DNA from: Lentisphaerota bacterium
Lineage (GTDB): Bacteria > Verrucomicrobiota > Kiritimatiellia > UBA8416 > JAUUYL01
DNA: 34,750 bases
Reading direction: 5' to 3'
NCBI GenBank assembly: GCA_030590485.1
Contig: JAUUYL010000025.1
Span: 1 to 34,750, forward strand
Within the stretch, counting starts at the first letter, position 1; each line of letters opens with the position of its first letter. This document shows, one piece after another, positions 16,075-24,299 of this stretch. A program made the translations under genes and the position numbers. The notes under the pieces are model-generated. The model worked only from the letters and a program-made list of their open reading frames with translations. It ran no database searches and was not told the origin of the DNA.

Positions 16075-16116
16075 TTCTCACTTCTCGTGTCCCGCTTCAC
16101 GTTTTACGTTTCTATT
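16075..16116. repeat. heptad array (TTCACGT/TTTACGT) containing the argD stop
   Basis: Units TTCTCAC, TTCTCGT, GTCCCGC, TTCACGT, TTTACGT and TTCTATT. The argD TAG (16114-16112) is in the last unit. Confidence 0.75.
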
Positions 16117-17284
16117 TTAAACAACTTTCTATTATCGTCAGCGCCTTTTCAACATCATCGTCCGTGATATTAAGTGGCGGAAGAAATCTCACTATAGTTT
16201 CCGCTGTGGCAAGGCACAAGAGTCCGGATTCAATAATCTTCTTTGCAGTATCGCCTGCAGGCCCTTTCATCTCAAGCCCCAGCATCAGACCAACGCCTCT
16301 GACGCCCTCAACCTGATCATACTTGTCTGCCAATGCCTGCAGACCCGCCTTAAACTTCTTGCCCATGGATGCCGAGTTCTCGACAAGCCCTTCATCATCT
16401 ATTACTTCAAGAGTAGACAATGCCGCCGCGCATGCAAGTGGCGTCCCACCGAATGTGCTGGCATGTTTACCCGGTTGAAAAACATTCTTAAGCTTATCGC
16501 CGCTTACAACAGCTCCTATCGGATATCCACTTCCAAGCGCCTTAGCCAGCGAGAATGCGTCAGGTTCAACGCCATAATGCTGAAACCCGAACCATTTGCC
16601 TGTCCTGCCAAGCCCGCACTGAATCTCATCACACAACATCAACAGATTCTTCTCGTCGCAGAGCGCCCTGACACCCGTCATGAACTCCTGATCAGCCGAA
16701 ATTATGCCTCCCTCACCCTGAACAGCCTCGAGCAATATCGCCACTGTCTTATCACCGACCAGTGCCTTTACCGAATCCAGGTTATTGTACTCTGCATGAA
16801 CAAATCCTTCAGGCATGGGTTCAAAACCTTTCTGAATCTTGCTCTGGCCCGTTGCGGCGGCCGTGGCAAGGGTTCTGCCATGAAACGAGTTCTTCATGCA
16901 GATAATCTCATACCTGCCCTCGTCATGGCCCCACAACCGTGCCAGCTTGATAAGCCCCTCGTTCGCTTCCGCGCCGGAATTACCAAAAAAACACTTCCCG
17001 TCTAATGCTACACTGTTGAGTTTGGCAGCAAGCCTTGCCTGTGGCTCCGTATAATACAGATTCGACACATGCATAAGCTGAGCTGCCTGATCGCAAATGG
17101 CCTTAACGATCTTTGGATGTGAATGCCCTACATTCAGCACGGAAATACCCGCCAGGAAATCAAGATACTCAACACCTTCAGCATCCCACACCTTCGTACC
17201 CTGCCCCTTCACGAGCGCCATGCCAGGCGCGTATGTCGGCATTACATTCTTATCAAAAACATCAGCTATTTCTTTTGTATTCAT
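16112..17284 (-). CDS. argD: acetylornithine aminotransferase
   Basis: PLP-dependent class III aminotransferase converting N-acetylglutamate semialdehyde to N-acetylornithine. The 390 residues show FLAGISVLNVGHSHP near the N-terminus, FFGNSGAEANE (phosphate contact), SFHGRT, the cofactor Asp in LMLCDEIQCGLGRTG, the Schiff-base lysine in SLAKALGSGYPIG and FGGTPLACAA. Length is normal. AAGGGGTAAAT precedes ATG 17284. It lies between argB and argG, as in many arginine operons. ArgD proteins often also act on succinyl-diaminopimelate intermediates; nothing in the sequence decides this. The stop codon lies in a 7-bp array. Confidence 0.94.
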   Translation of the reverse strand: MNTKEIADVFDKNVMPTYAPGMALVKGQGTKVWDAEGVEYLDFLAGISVLNVGHSHPKIVKAICDQAAQLMHVSNLYYTEPQARLAAKLNSVALDGKCFFGNSGAEANEGLIKLARLWGHDEGRYEIICMKNSFHGRTLATAAATGQSKIQKGFEPMPEGFVHAEYNNLDSVKALVGDKTVAILLEAVQGEGGIISADQEFMTGVRALCDEKNLLMLCDEIQCGLGRTGKWFGFQHYGVEPDAFSLAKALGSGYPIGAVVSGDKLKNVFQPGKHASTFGGTPLACAAALSTLEVIDDEGLVENSASMGKKFKAGLQALADKYDQVEGVRGVGLMLGLEMKGPAGDTAKKIIESGLLCLATAETIVRFLPPLNITDDDVEKALTIIESCLK

Positions 17285-17336
17285 AATATTTACCCCTTGC
17301 CCCGGACTGTAGGTCTGTCATTACTAGCCCCACCTC

Positions 17337-17385
17337 TGTCCACTATCCACAGTCCACAGTCCACAGTCCACAGTCCACAGTCCAT
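17337..17385. repeat. seven-unit heptad array (GGACTGT type) at the argB 3' end
   Basis: Units TGTCCAC, TATCCAC, AGTCCAC x4 and AGTCCAT (+ strand), the most regular array in the window. The argB TAA (17387-17385) overlaps its last base. A degenerate inverted partner (GGACTGT-AGGTCTG) lies at about 17304-17317. Confidence 0.9.
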
Positions 17386-18257
17386 TATACTACTATCTCC
17401 GTTCCGACACCTTTGTCGGTAAAAATCTCAAGCAACAGCGAATGCGGCATATGGCCGTCTATCATATGAACTTTTTTGACACCCGCTTTTAAAGCTTCTA
17501 CGCCACTCTCTACCTTGGGCAGCATTCCGCCGGCGATAACTCCCTGCTCTATCAATTTCTCAACTTCTTCCACATGCAATGTAGCCATAACAGAAGAAGG
17601 ATCCTTCGGGTTCCGCAACAACCCAGGCACATCAGAAATGAAAGCTATCTTTCTGGCCTTCAGCGCCTTGGCTACTGCTGCGGCCGCCAGATCCGCGTTG
17701 ATATTGTGAATCTTCTTGTCCGGCCCCACCCCCAATGGCGTGATTACCGGAATAGTGCCTCTCCTGAGCCGGCTTCTTATGGGCTTGGTGTCCACATCGG
17801 AAGGCACACCGACAAACCCCCAGTCAAGACCCTTGCCGGTCTTGCCGCATACGCCCTTTTTCCTATGGACATGAAAAATGTCTTCCCCATGCAATGCACT
17901 TGCCTTGGCACCAATATCCTTCATCATCTGAACAATCGCCGGATTGACCTCGTCCTTAAATATCTTCTCCACCACCTTAATGGTCTTTGCCCGCGTTACC
18001 CTGAATCCGTTTACAAATTCCGCGCTGATGCCATGATCCTTCATCCCCCTGGATATCGCCTTACCGCCTCCATGGACAACCACAGGCTTCATTCCCACGC
18101 ATTCCATAAAAGAAATATCCTCTATAATGCTTTTTGCATTATTCAGGTCATCCAGAGCACTGCCGCCAAACTTGACAACAATAATCTCGCCCCTGAACTT
18201 CAAAATATAAGGCAGGGCCTCAATCAAAATCTCAGCTTTTTTAATTATACTCTTCAT
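17385..18257 (-). CDS. argB: acetylglutamate kinase
   Basis: Phosphorylates N-acetylglutamate, usually the committed and arginine-inhibited step of the cyclic pathway. The 290 residues have the amino-acid kinase motifs VVKFGGSAL (27-35), VVHGGGKAIS (60-69), GFRVT, an NINADLAAAAVA segment and a C-terminal GGMLPKVE. The N-terminal helix (EILIEALPYILKFRG) before the kinase fold is the kind found in hexameric, arginine-inhibitable enzymes, so feedback control here is likely. GGGGGGATAAA precedes ATG 18257. Upstream of argJ-type context and downstream gene argD agree with the standard order argJ-argB-argD. Confidence 0.95.
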   Translation of the reverse strand: MKSIIKKAEILIEALPYILKFRGEIIVVKFGGSALDDLNNAKSIIEDISFMECVGMKPVVVHGGGKAISRGMKDHGISAEFVNGFRVTRAKTIKVVEKIFKDEVNPAIVQMMKDIGAKASALHGEDIFHVHRKKGVCGKTGKGLDWGFVGVPSDVDTKPIRSRLRRGTIPVITPLGVGPDKKIHNINADLAAAAVAKALKARKIAFISDVPGLLRNPKDPSSVMATLHVEEVEKLIEQGVIAGGMLPKVESGVEALKAGVKKVHMIDGHMPHSLLLEIFTDKGVGTEIVV

Positions 18258-18311
18258 TTTATCCCCCCTTGCCCCATGGTTAATGGTTCAACGACATTAA
18301 ACAATACACCT

Positions 18312-18428
18312 AATATCGAATACCGAATACCGAATGTCGAACTCCGAATGTCGATGGCAAAAGAAAAACTCTAAGTAATTCTACCGCTAACTTCATTATT
18401 CGATATTCATTATTCGATATTCGATATT
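18312..18428. repeat. composite inverted heptad element, copy 2 (TATCGAA family)
   Basis: Left arm 18312-18353: AATATCG, AATACCG x2, AATGTCG, AACTCCG, AATGTCG. Right arm 18392-18428: TTCATTA, TTCGATA, TTCATTA, TTCGATA x2. The centre contains GGCAAAAG and TACCGCTAAC, shared with copy 3. It lies between argJ and argB. Confidence 0.85.
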
Positions 18429-18445
18429 AAACACTCTCATCCCCC

Positions 18446-18510
18446 CTGTTACCACGCCTTTGGCGTGGTAAACCTGCCACGTGTTTCGTGTCACGAGGAC
18501 GAAGTCCGTT
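18446..18510 (-). repeat. 64-bp two-hairpin 3' element, copy 2 (after argJ)
   Basis: Reading from the argJ stop: GGAC-TTC-GTCC hairpin, GTGACAC and CACGTGG heptads, then a perfect stem TTACCACGCC with GGCGTGGTAA around a 3-nt loop (18449-18471). It aligns end to end with 13870-13933, with the hairpins more conserved than the linker. Confidence 0.7.
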
Positions 18511-19717
18511 ACGTCGTATATTCCGAATTGATTTTTACATATTCATAACTGCAATCACAGGCATAAACCTTGTCGCACCCATCGCCCATATTGAGATCTA
18601 TTGATATGCCAAATTCTTCAGCGACAATCACCTTTGAAATTCCTTCTGCAACGTCCATTCCTACCGGGCACCCGTCTTTTACCGCACAAAAATCATTATA
18701 ATATATGTCGACCGCGCTGGCGTTGATCTCAACGCCGGAATATCCGACTGCATCTATTACCCTGCCCCAGTTAGGGTCTTCACCAAACCACGAGGTCTTT
18801 ACCAACAGCGAGTTTGCGACAGTCCTGCAGACCATTAACGCGTCTTCATCGCTCGCCGCACCTTTGGTTTCCACTGTAACAAACTTCGTAGCACCTTCGC
18901 CATCCTTCACAATCATCTGTGCAAGGATAAGGCTTATCTCGTTGACCGCTGACACAAATGTATCCCATTCAGGATGTCCTTCATTGAGACTGTTGTTGCC
19001 AGCAGCGCCATTGGCAAGAAACAATACTGTGTCATTCGTGCTTTGATCGCCATCCACGGTTATCCGGTTAAAACTCTTCGCGACTGCACCAGACAGACAT
19101 TTCTGCAAAGCGGCAGGTTCAACATCGGCATCTGTTGTAAGAAACGCGAGCATTGTGGCCATGTTCGGCTCAATCATCCCTGCACCTTTGACCATACCGC
19201 CGATCTTTACGCTTGCCCCTTCAATATTCAGCTCGACCGCCAACATCTTGGGAACCGTATCAGTTGTCATGATAGCTTCAGCCGCCACAGGTCCACCAAC
19301 TTCCGTCAAGGCTTCCACTGCCATGGGAATACCCTTCTCGATCTTCTCCATAGGCATAGGCACCCCTATGGTACCAGTCGAACACACAAGAACCTTATCG
19401 CTTCCTACGCCAAGGCAGTCGGCCGTGATTTCAGCCATCGCCTCGGCATCAACGACCCCCTGCGCTCCTGTACAGGCGTTGGCATTCCCGCTGTTTACGA
19501 TAATGACAGATGCGGAACCATCCTTTATCTGTTCCTTACAAAGCCCAACCGGCGCCGCATACATCCTGTTTGTCGTAAACACGCCCGCCACACTGGCCGG
19601 TGTGTCAGACACCAGCAAGGCCATGTCCAACTTGCTCTTCTTGATTCCAGCCGAAATGCCAGAGGCCTTAAACCCCTGCGGAGCCGTTATTCCACCATCT
19701 ATTATGTCAATAGTCAT
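18509..19717 (-). CDS. argJ: bifunctional ornithine acetyltransferase / N-acetylglutamate synthase
   Basis: Transfers acetyl from N-acetylornithine to glutamate, recycling the acetyl group; many members also use acetyl-CoA. The 402 residues are made as one chain that cleaves itself before the nucleophilic threonine in MATML (Thr188), giving alpha and beta subunits. Also visible are VNSGNANACTGAQG (74-87), CSTGTIGVP (112-120) and DGDQSTNDT in the beta half. CGAGGAAACAA precedes ATG 19717. It follows rpsI by 107 bp with no terminator seen, so it is probably read from the rplM promoter. The cyclic route explains the absence of argE; argC is not in the window. Confidence 0.95.
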   Translation of the reverse strand: MTIDIIDGGITAPQGFKASGISAGIKKSKLDMALLVSDTPASVAGVFTTNRMYAAPVGLCKEQIKDGSASVIIVNSGNANACTGAQGVVDAEAMAEITADCLGVGSDKVLVCSTGTIGVPMPMEKIEKGIPMAVEALTEVGGPVAAEAIMTTDTVPKMLAVELNIEGASVKIGGMVKGAGMIEPNMATMLAFLTTDADVEPAALQKCLSGAVAKSFNRITVDGDQSTNDTVLFLANGAAGNNSLNEGHPEWDTFVSAVNEISLILAQMIVKDGEGATKFVTVETKGAASDEDALMVCRTVANSLLVKTSWFGEDPNWGRVIDAVGYSGVEINASAVDIYYNDFCAVKDGCPVGMDVAEGISKVIVAEEFGISIDLNMGDGCDKVYACDCSYEYVKINSEYTT

Positions 19718-19824
19718 TTGTTTCCTCGTGAAGGATATTATTTAATACAGAGCGAATCTGAAAGGATAAAAAGCACAATTCGACCCGATAAAATAACCTG
19801 GTGATATAAGCGTTAAAGTTATCC

Positions 19825-20229
19825 CTATCGCTTGGAGAACTGGAAGCGCTTGCGTGCACCGGGCTGACCGGGCTTTTTACGCTCTTTCATTCGCGAGTCG
19901 CGAGTAAGGCACCCGCTGTTCTTAAGGACTTCGCGCAAAGATGTGTCTGCTACAGAAAGGGCTCTTGCCAGGCTATGCCTGAGTGCTCCAGCCTGACCCG
20001 AGACGCCGCCGCCGCCGAGTTTAGCAATAATATCAAACTTATCTTTTGTATTCGTGAGCTTCAATGGCTGCTCGATATATCTCCTAAGTGCTTCACTTGG
20101 AAAGAAATCTTCGAGAGTCCTTTTGTTTACAACCCATTTGCCTGTGCCCGGCCTGAGCCGAACCTGTGCAACCGAAGTCTTCCTTCTTCCTGTAGCTGTG
20201 AACTCTTCTATTTTCTTTTTCGCTGCCAC
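19825..20229 (-). CDS. rpsI: 30S ribosomal protein S9 (uS9)
   Basis: Small-subunit protein whose C-terminal tail reaches the P-site tRNA. The 134 residues contain the family's TGRRKTSVAQVRL (13-25), GGGVSGQAGALRHSLARAL, the DSRMKERKKPGQPGARK stretch and the invariant end QFSKR. The start is GTG 20229 with GGGAG at good spacing. It follows rplM by 18 bp in the conserved rplM-rpsI order. Confidence 0.98.
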   Translation of the reverse strand: MAAKKKIEEFTATGRRKTSVAQVRLRPGTGKWVVNKRTLEDFFPSEALRRYIEQPLKLTNTKDKFDIIAKLGGGGVSGQAGALRHSLARALSVADTSLREVLKNSGCLTRDSRMKERKKPGQPGARKRFQFSKR

Positions 20230-20247
20230 TTATGACTCCCTGTTAAA

Positions 20248-20676
20248 TTACCAATCCACTGACTGCGGCTTTTGAGCCTCATGCGGATGTTTCTCGCCAG
20301 CATAGACTTTCAGCCTGGTCATCATTTTCCTGCTCAAAGTGTTCTTGGGTAACATACCCTTTACTGCCAACGTAATAAGACGGTCTGGATGACGTTCTCT
20401 TACCACAGATGCCGGTATCTCTTTTAGCCCGCTCCTGTATCCTGAATAACGTTGGTAAATCTTGTTGTCATTCTTCTTGCCGGACAAATATACTTTTTCC
20501 GCATTAATAACAACAATAAATGCTCCCGTATCCACATGTGGAGTGAATGTAGGCTTATCCTTACCACGCAAAGCATTAGCAATCTTAACCGCCAAACGAC
20601 CTAAAGTCTTATCCTCTGCGTCTACAACAAACCAATCCCGATCTGTATCAGTATTTTTTGCAACATATGTTTTCAT
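20248..20676 (-). CDS. rplM: 50S ribosomal protein L13 (uL13)
   Basis: Early-assembly protein of the large subunit. The 142 residues show WFVVDAEDKTLGRLA, the FTPHVDTGAFIVVINAEKV core, YSGYRSGLKEI and AVKGMLPKNTLSR, all family hallmarks. ATG 20676 is preferred to an in-frame TTG one codon upstream because family members begin MKTYV. It is the first gene after a well-formed promoter (20711-20739), with rpsI directly behind. Confidence 0.98.
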   Translation of the reverse strand: MKTYVAKNTDTDRDWFVVDAEDKTLGRLAVKIANALRGKDKPTFTPHVDTGAFIVVINAEKVYLSGKKNDNKIYQRYSGYRSGLKEIPASVVRERHPDRLITLAVKGMLPKNTLSRKMMTRLKVYAGEKHPHEAQKPQSVDW

Positions 20677-20710
20677 CAAAACCCTTTACTATTCAAAGAA
20701 AAGACTGGGG

Positions 20711-20739
20711 AAAGTAGCTAAACTGAGAGATACTGTCAA
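20711..20739 (-). promoter_or_regulatory. sigma70-type promoter of rplM-rpsI(-arg genes)
   Basis: A consensus -35 TTGACA (20739-20734), exactly 17 bp of spacer, then TACTTT (20716-20711; the conserved T, A and final T are present). It lies 35 bp before the rplM ATG. It is the best promoter match in the window. Confidence 0.6.
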
Positions 20740-20811
20740 CCCCTAATTAGGAATTAATTTGTATCTTTTACAGATTAGCAGGCTGAAGCGGTTGATTACC
20801 GCACCTATTCC

Positions 20812-23745
20812 TTAATTCAGCATATCTTCTTCGACCGTTTTATCTACCCTCTTAAACTTCTTTTGCATCCGTTTTTCCTGCTTTTTGATATAATCGACGA
20901 GCTCTGGATCCAGTTCATGAAGCGGGTCCGATTCCTCCGCCCTGCGACGTGCCTCTTCCTCCGCCGCCTCTTTGGCTTTTTCTTCTGTTATTGCCTTGGC
21001 TTTAGCATCCGCCTTGGCTTTGGCCTTGGCAACCTTCTCCGCCTGCTCACGAGCCTCTTCTTCTGCTCTCGCCTTTTCTCTGGCGTCGGCTTCTGCCTTC
21101 AACCGGGCTTCTTTCTCAGCTCGAGCTTCCGCCTTGGCTTTTACTTTGGCATCTTTCTCGGCTTTCTCGAGGGCGTCGTCTTCGGCTTTAGCCTTGGTTT
21201 TGGCTTCTTTTTCAGCCGTCACCCTGGCAGCCTTCTCTTCCTCAAGACGGCGGGCATCTTCACGCGCCTTACGCTTAGCTTCCATCTCGGCCTGGACTTT
21301 TGCTTCAGCCTCTTCACGAATTTCCTTTAAGCGTTGCTGGTGGGCTTTTTCTCGAGCGTCTTCTTCTGCCTTCAACCGGGCTTCTTCCTCTTCGGCTTTG
21401 CGCGCCTCCTCGCGTTCACGAAGAGCTTTTAATTCTTCCTCCAGGATTTCACTTTTTTTTTGACGCTTCTTCTTTTCTTCTTCTTTCTTCTGTTCTCGGG
21501 TAGGCGCTGCCAGCGCACTATCGGACCAACCTTTTTTCCAGAGCTTACCCGCATTCTTCAGGGAATCTTTACGCCGTAATGTTTCCTTCCGTATGTCATC
21601 CTTATTGTCCATCACATAAGGAGTTATAAAGACCACTACCTCACTTCTCTTAGTCGCATCACTCTTCGACCTGAACAAAGCCCCGAGTAAAGGAATCTTT
21701 CTCAGGAACGGAACTCCTCTATTAACTTGTTGTGAGCCCTTCCTGACTAAGCCACCCAGTACTATCGTCTCCTTATCATGGACAGATATTGACGCCTTCA
21801 GCTCTCTACTGTTGACTATAGGCCAAGACTCGCCATCGATCGTCTGAGGAGTACCCAGTTCTTCTATCTTTTGCTTTATATCCATTACCACCAGACCGTT
21901 GGTGTTTACATGCGGAGTCACGGTAAGCACCAGAGATATCTTCCTAGTCTCAACATCAGCCTGTTGATCAATTACGCCTCCGCCAACGTTCACGGCCCTG
22001 TAGCCTTTGAAAACATAAGCTTCAGACGAAGATTCAATTGATGCCTCGGTGTTATCATGCGTCACTATTACCGGTGACGAAATGACCTCCGTGCGAGCAT
22101 CATCCGCCGACATCTTGAGAATAACATCCAGATTGAGACCGAAATGCGTAAAGTAGTAGCTTAGTCCATGTCCGGCAGCCGGAATATCTGATGTAGCGGT
22201 CAGGGACAAAGTATTACGTGGTGTTAAAGCGCCTGCTCCGCCTGCACCAGCAAAGGCAAAAAGAGGGTTTTTACCACCGCCGTTCTTGTCGTCATAGGCA
22301 ATCATTGCACGTTGCACCCAATCGACTCCAGTCTGAATATTGTCATCCAATCCAACATCAAGAATTACCGCCTCAATAAGAACCTGTGAAAGCATCATAT
22401 CCATATCTTTGATAATAAGCTCCAAAGTCTGTATGTCTGATTTGCTTGCCATTACAATGAGCGCATTGGTCCGCTTATCTGCTAGTATCTTGATGTTCTG
22501 GGAAGATAGCTCCCCGACCTTTGAAGCTGCCTCAGCCGCAGATCCAGCCGGCCCCTCTTTCTTACTCACATAATCTTTTAGGGCGGAACTACGGTCCTTT
22601 TCATCGCCCTTCTTGGGCGCAACCGAAGTAGCATCGTCCTTGCCTTTGGTCTGACCTATCAAATCGTTCAGCATACTCGCGACATCCGTTGAGTCGGCAA
22701 ATTCGAGCCGAAATATACGCACTATCACGTCGGGTGCTGTTTCAATATCAAGCACTTCGATAATTCTGTTAAAGAAAGTCATGTTCTCGGGACGGGTAAT
22801 AATAATCATTACATTGGTCCGGTCATCCGCAGTGATCTGAACCTTGCCCCTGATAACACCACGTTCAGCCATTTCTACATCCAGGGCGACTGCGGCTGCA
22901 GTAGCAGGTGCAGACACAGGCGCAGTCGCACGCATTACTCCCGGAATCACGGATTTCCTTATGCCAGGTGCGCCAGTCCTCTTGGGCGTGGATACCACTG
23001 TAGCCTTTCGCTTCTGTTCAGCCTGAGATTCTCGTATTATGTCCTCAAGCTTAGCCTTAACAGTAGAAGCTTTTGCAAAGCGTATCTGAACCACATTCGG
23101 TTCTTCCCTTGCCACTATCGGCTGATCAATATGCTTCAGAATCTGAATCATCCTGTTAACCACAGCCGCGGTATCAGTAATAAGTATGCTGTTACTACGC
23201 TCCAACGCGTGAATAGTTCCATAGATATGCTTAAATGGAAGAATTACTTTCTGGGCTTCAGGAATATCTATGTGCTTAAGAGAAACCATCTGGCTGACCA
23301 ACTTGCCCGTCTCCGGCAAAGGTTTGCCGTCAAGATCAGCATTAATTATCATGCCTTCTTGGGTTGGTCTATTGCCCGTAACCGGTATAACCTTGAGAAA
23401 CTTTTTGCCTACCGGAATAAGCTGGATTCCCTGCATTCTTAACGCACGCTCAATTGCCTCCAACTGTTCATCTATCGCTAATTCCGTCTGGCTCCTCAAA
23501 GCAATGTTGGCAGCCGGCAATTTCGGATCCAGTAAAAGCGTACGGCCTGTCTTCTCGGAATAATCCTGCAGCATTAGATCGCGCGTGCCCGGCCCGCCAC
23601 TGTATTTCAGCATTCCTGGAGTATCTTGCTCCGCATCAGCCACATTGACCAGCTCCTGGCCTGTCACCAATGAACCCATCAGTACAACCAAAAGCGATGT
23701 CACCACGACCTCAGCAACATTTTTTCTTATAACGCTGAATCTCAT
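20812..23745 (-). CDS. gspD: type II secretion system secretin GspD with a long coiled-coil tail
   Basis: Outer-membrane pore of the T2SS. The N-terminus has a Sec signal (hydrophobic VVVTSLLVVLMGSLV, 13-27). Periplasmic N0 spans about 43-125, N1 about 146-208, N2 about 216-335 (with an Ala/Pro-rich insert near 250-285) and N3 about 340-450. The secretin core runs from VLIEAVILDVGLDDNIQTGVDW (455-476) through RTEVISSPVIVTHDNTEASI to VLGGLVRKG, GVPFLRKIPLLGALFR and VVVFITPYVM (703-712). After this come 259 residues (719-977) dominated by Ala, Glu, Lys and Arg, a TolA-like coiled coil from about 750 to 940, ending in a charged non-repetitive tail. Such a tail is not part of ordinary GspD. The ATG overlaps the gspM stop by one base. 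Confidence 0.93.
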   Translation of the reverse strand: MRFSVIRKNVAEVVVTSLLVVLMGSLVTGQELVNVADAEQDTPGMLKYSGGPGTRDLMLQDYSEKTGRTLLLDPKLPAANIALRSQTELAIDEQLEAIERALRMQGIQLIPVGKKFLKVIPVTGNRPTQEGMIINADLDGKPLPETGKLVSQMVSLKHIDIPEAQKVILPFKHIYGTIHALERSNSILITDTAAVVNRMIQILKHIDQPIVAREEPNVVQIRFAKASTVKAKLEDIIRESQAEQKRKATVVSTPKRTGAPGIRKSVIPGVMRATAPVSAPATAAAVALDVEMAERGVIRGKVQITADDRTNVMIIITRPENMTFFNRIIEVLDIETAPDVIVRIFRLEFADSTDVASMLNDLIGQTKGKDDATSVAPKKGDEKDRSSALKDYVSKKEGPAGSAAEAASKVGELSSQNIKILADKRTNALIVMASKSDIQTLELIIKDMDMMLSQVLIEAVILDVGLDDNIQTGVDWVQRAMIAYDDKNGGGKNPLFAFAGAGGAGALTPRNTLSLTATSDIPAAGHGLSYYFTHFGLNLDVILKMSADDARTEVISSPVIVTHDNTEASIESSSEAYVFKGYRAVNVGGGVIDQQADVETRKISLVLTVTPHVNTNGLVVMDIKQKIEELGTPQTIDGESWPIVNSRELKASISVHDKETIVLGGLVRKGSQQVNRGVPFLRKIPLLGALFRSKSDATKRSEVVVFITPYVMDNKDDIRKETLRRKDSLKNAGKLWKKGWSDSALAAPTREQKKEEEKKKRQKKSEILEEELKALREREEARKAEEEEARLKAEEDAREKAHQQRLKEIREEAEAKVQAEMEAKRKAREDARRLEEEKAARVTAEKEAKTKAKAEDDALEKAEKDAKVKAKAEARAEKEARLKAEADAREKARAEEEAREQAEKVAKAKAKADAKAKAITEEKAKEAAEEEARRRAEESDPLHELDPELVDYIKKQEKRMQKKFKRVDKTVEEDMLN

Positions 23746-24299
23746 TAATTATCTTCCCTCACGTCGGGTCCAGTCTTCTTCTGCCCCCTGGTATAGGCGC
23801 AATACAATGCAAATGTTCCACGAAGCTTCTCTGTAGTCGTGGACATTACCAACATGCGTCTCACATCAAGCATAGCACCTTCAGCCTGCAAATCAAATAG
23901 GAAATGCGTAGCACTATCAAGATTACCCTCCCAGTCTTTGCAGTCTATCAGCAGCTCGTAAACATCGCCTATCTTTTTCTCAAGATCAGCCTTGGAGTTG
24001 CGTAACGTAAAGTTGTTCTTACTCGCCACCCGCTCAAGAACCTGCTGCCAATGAACACCCATATCAGCACTCGTCGCAGGAGGTAATAATCTGCTCAGCT
24101 CGTCGTATTTGAGCGCAAGCGTTGATTTCTTTGCCACGAATTTCTTATCCCTGTCAATCTGCCAGCGAAGCTCTTCCTGCTTAGCCATGACATCCTTCAA
24201 ATGCTCGATTTTTGGTTTCGCCATCATGATAGCAGCACCGAAAAGAAGACTGAAGACCGTGATGATCAGCAACATTAATTCTCTTTGTGACATCCTCAT
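23745..24299 (-). CDS. gspM: T2SS inner-membrane protein, GspM/PilO-like
   Basis: A 184-residue bitopic protein with a short cytoplasmic start, one membrane segment (LMLLIITVFSLLFGAAIMMA, about 9-28), a coiled-coil stretch (HLKDVMAKQEELRWQIDRDKKFV) and a C-terminal ferredoxin-like domain with PilO-like spacing. GspM/PilO partners GspL/PilN in the assembly platform. Sequence identity in this family is always low, so the call rests on topology, size and position between gspL and gspD. Its start overlaps the gspL stop by 4 bp and its stop overlaps gspD, so the three are translationally coupled. Confidence 0.75.
   Translation of the reverse strand: MRMSQRELMLLIITVFSLLFGAAIMMAKPKIEHLKDVMAKQEELRWQIDRDKKFVAKKSTLALKYDELSRLLPPATSADMGVHWQQVLERVASKNNFTLRNSKADLEKKIGDVYELLIDCKDWEGNLDSATHFLFDLQAEGAMLDVRRMLVMSTTTEKLRGTFALYCAYTRGQKKTGPDVREDN

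Noticed and set aside
17337-17385. CRISPR-like array
   Set aside because: The units are 7 bp in direct tandem without spacers; no cas genes are nearby.
20812-21591. GspD tail as a separate gene fused by a sequencing error
   Set aside because: The frame is continuous, codon usage looks uniform, and no start codon with a ribosome binding site is seen at the junction.
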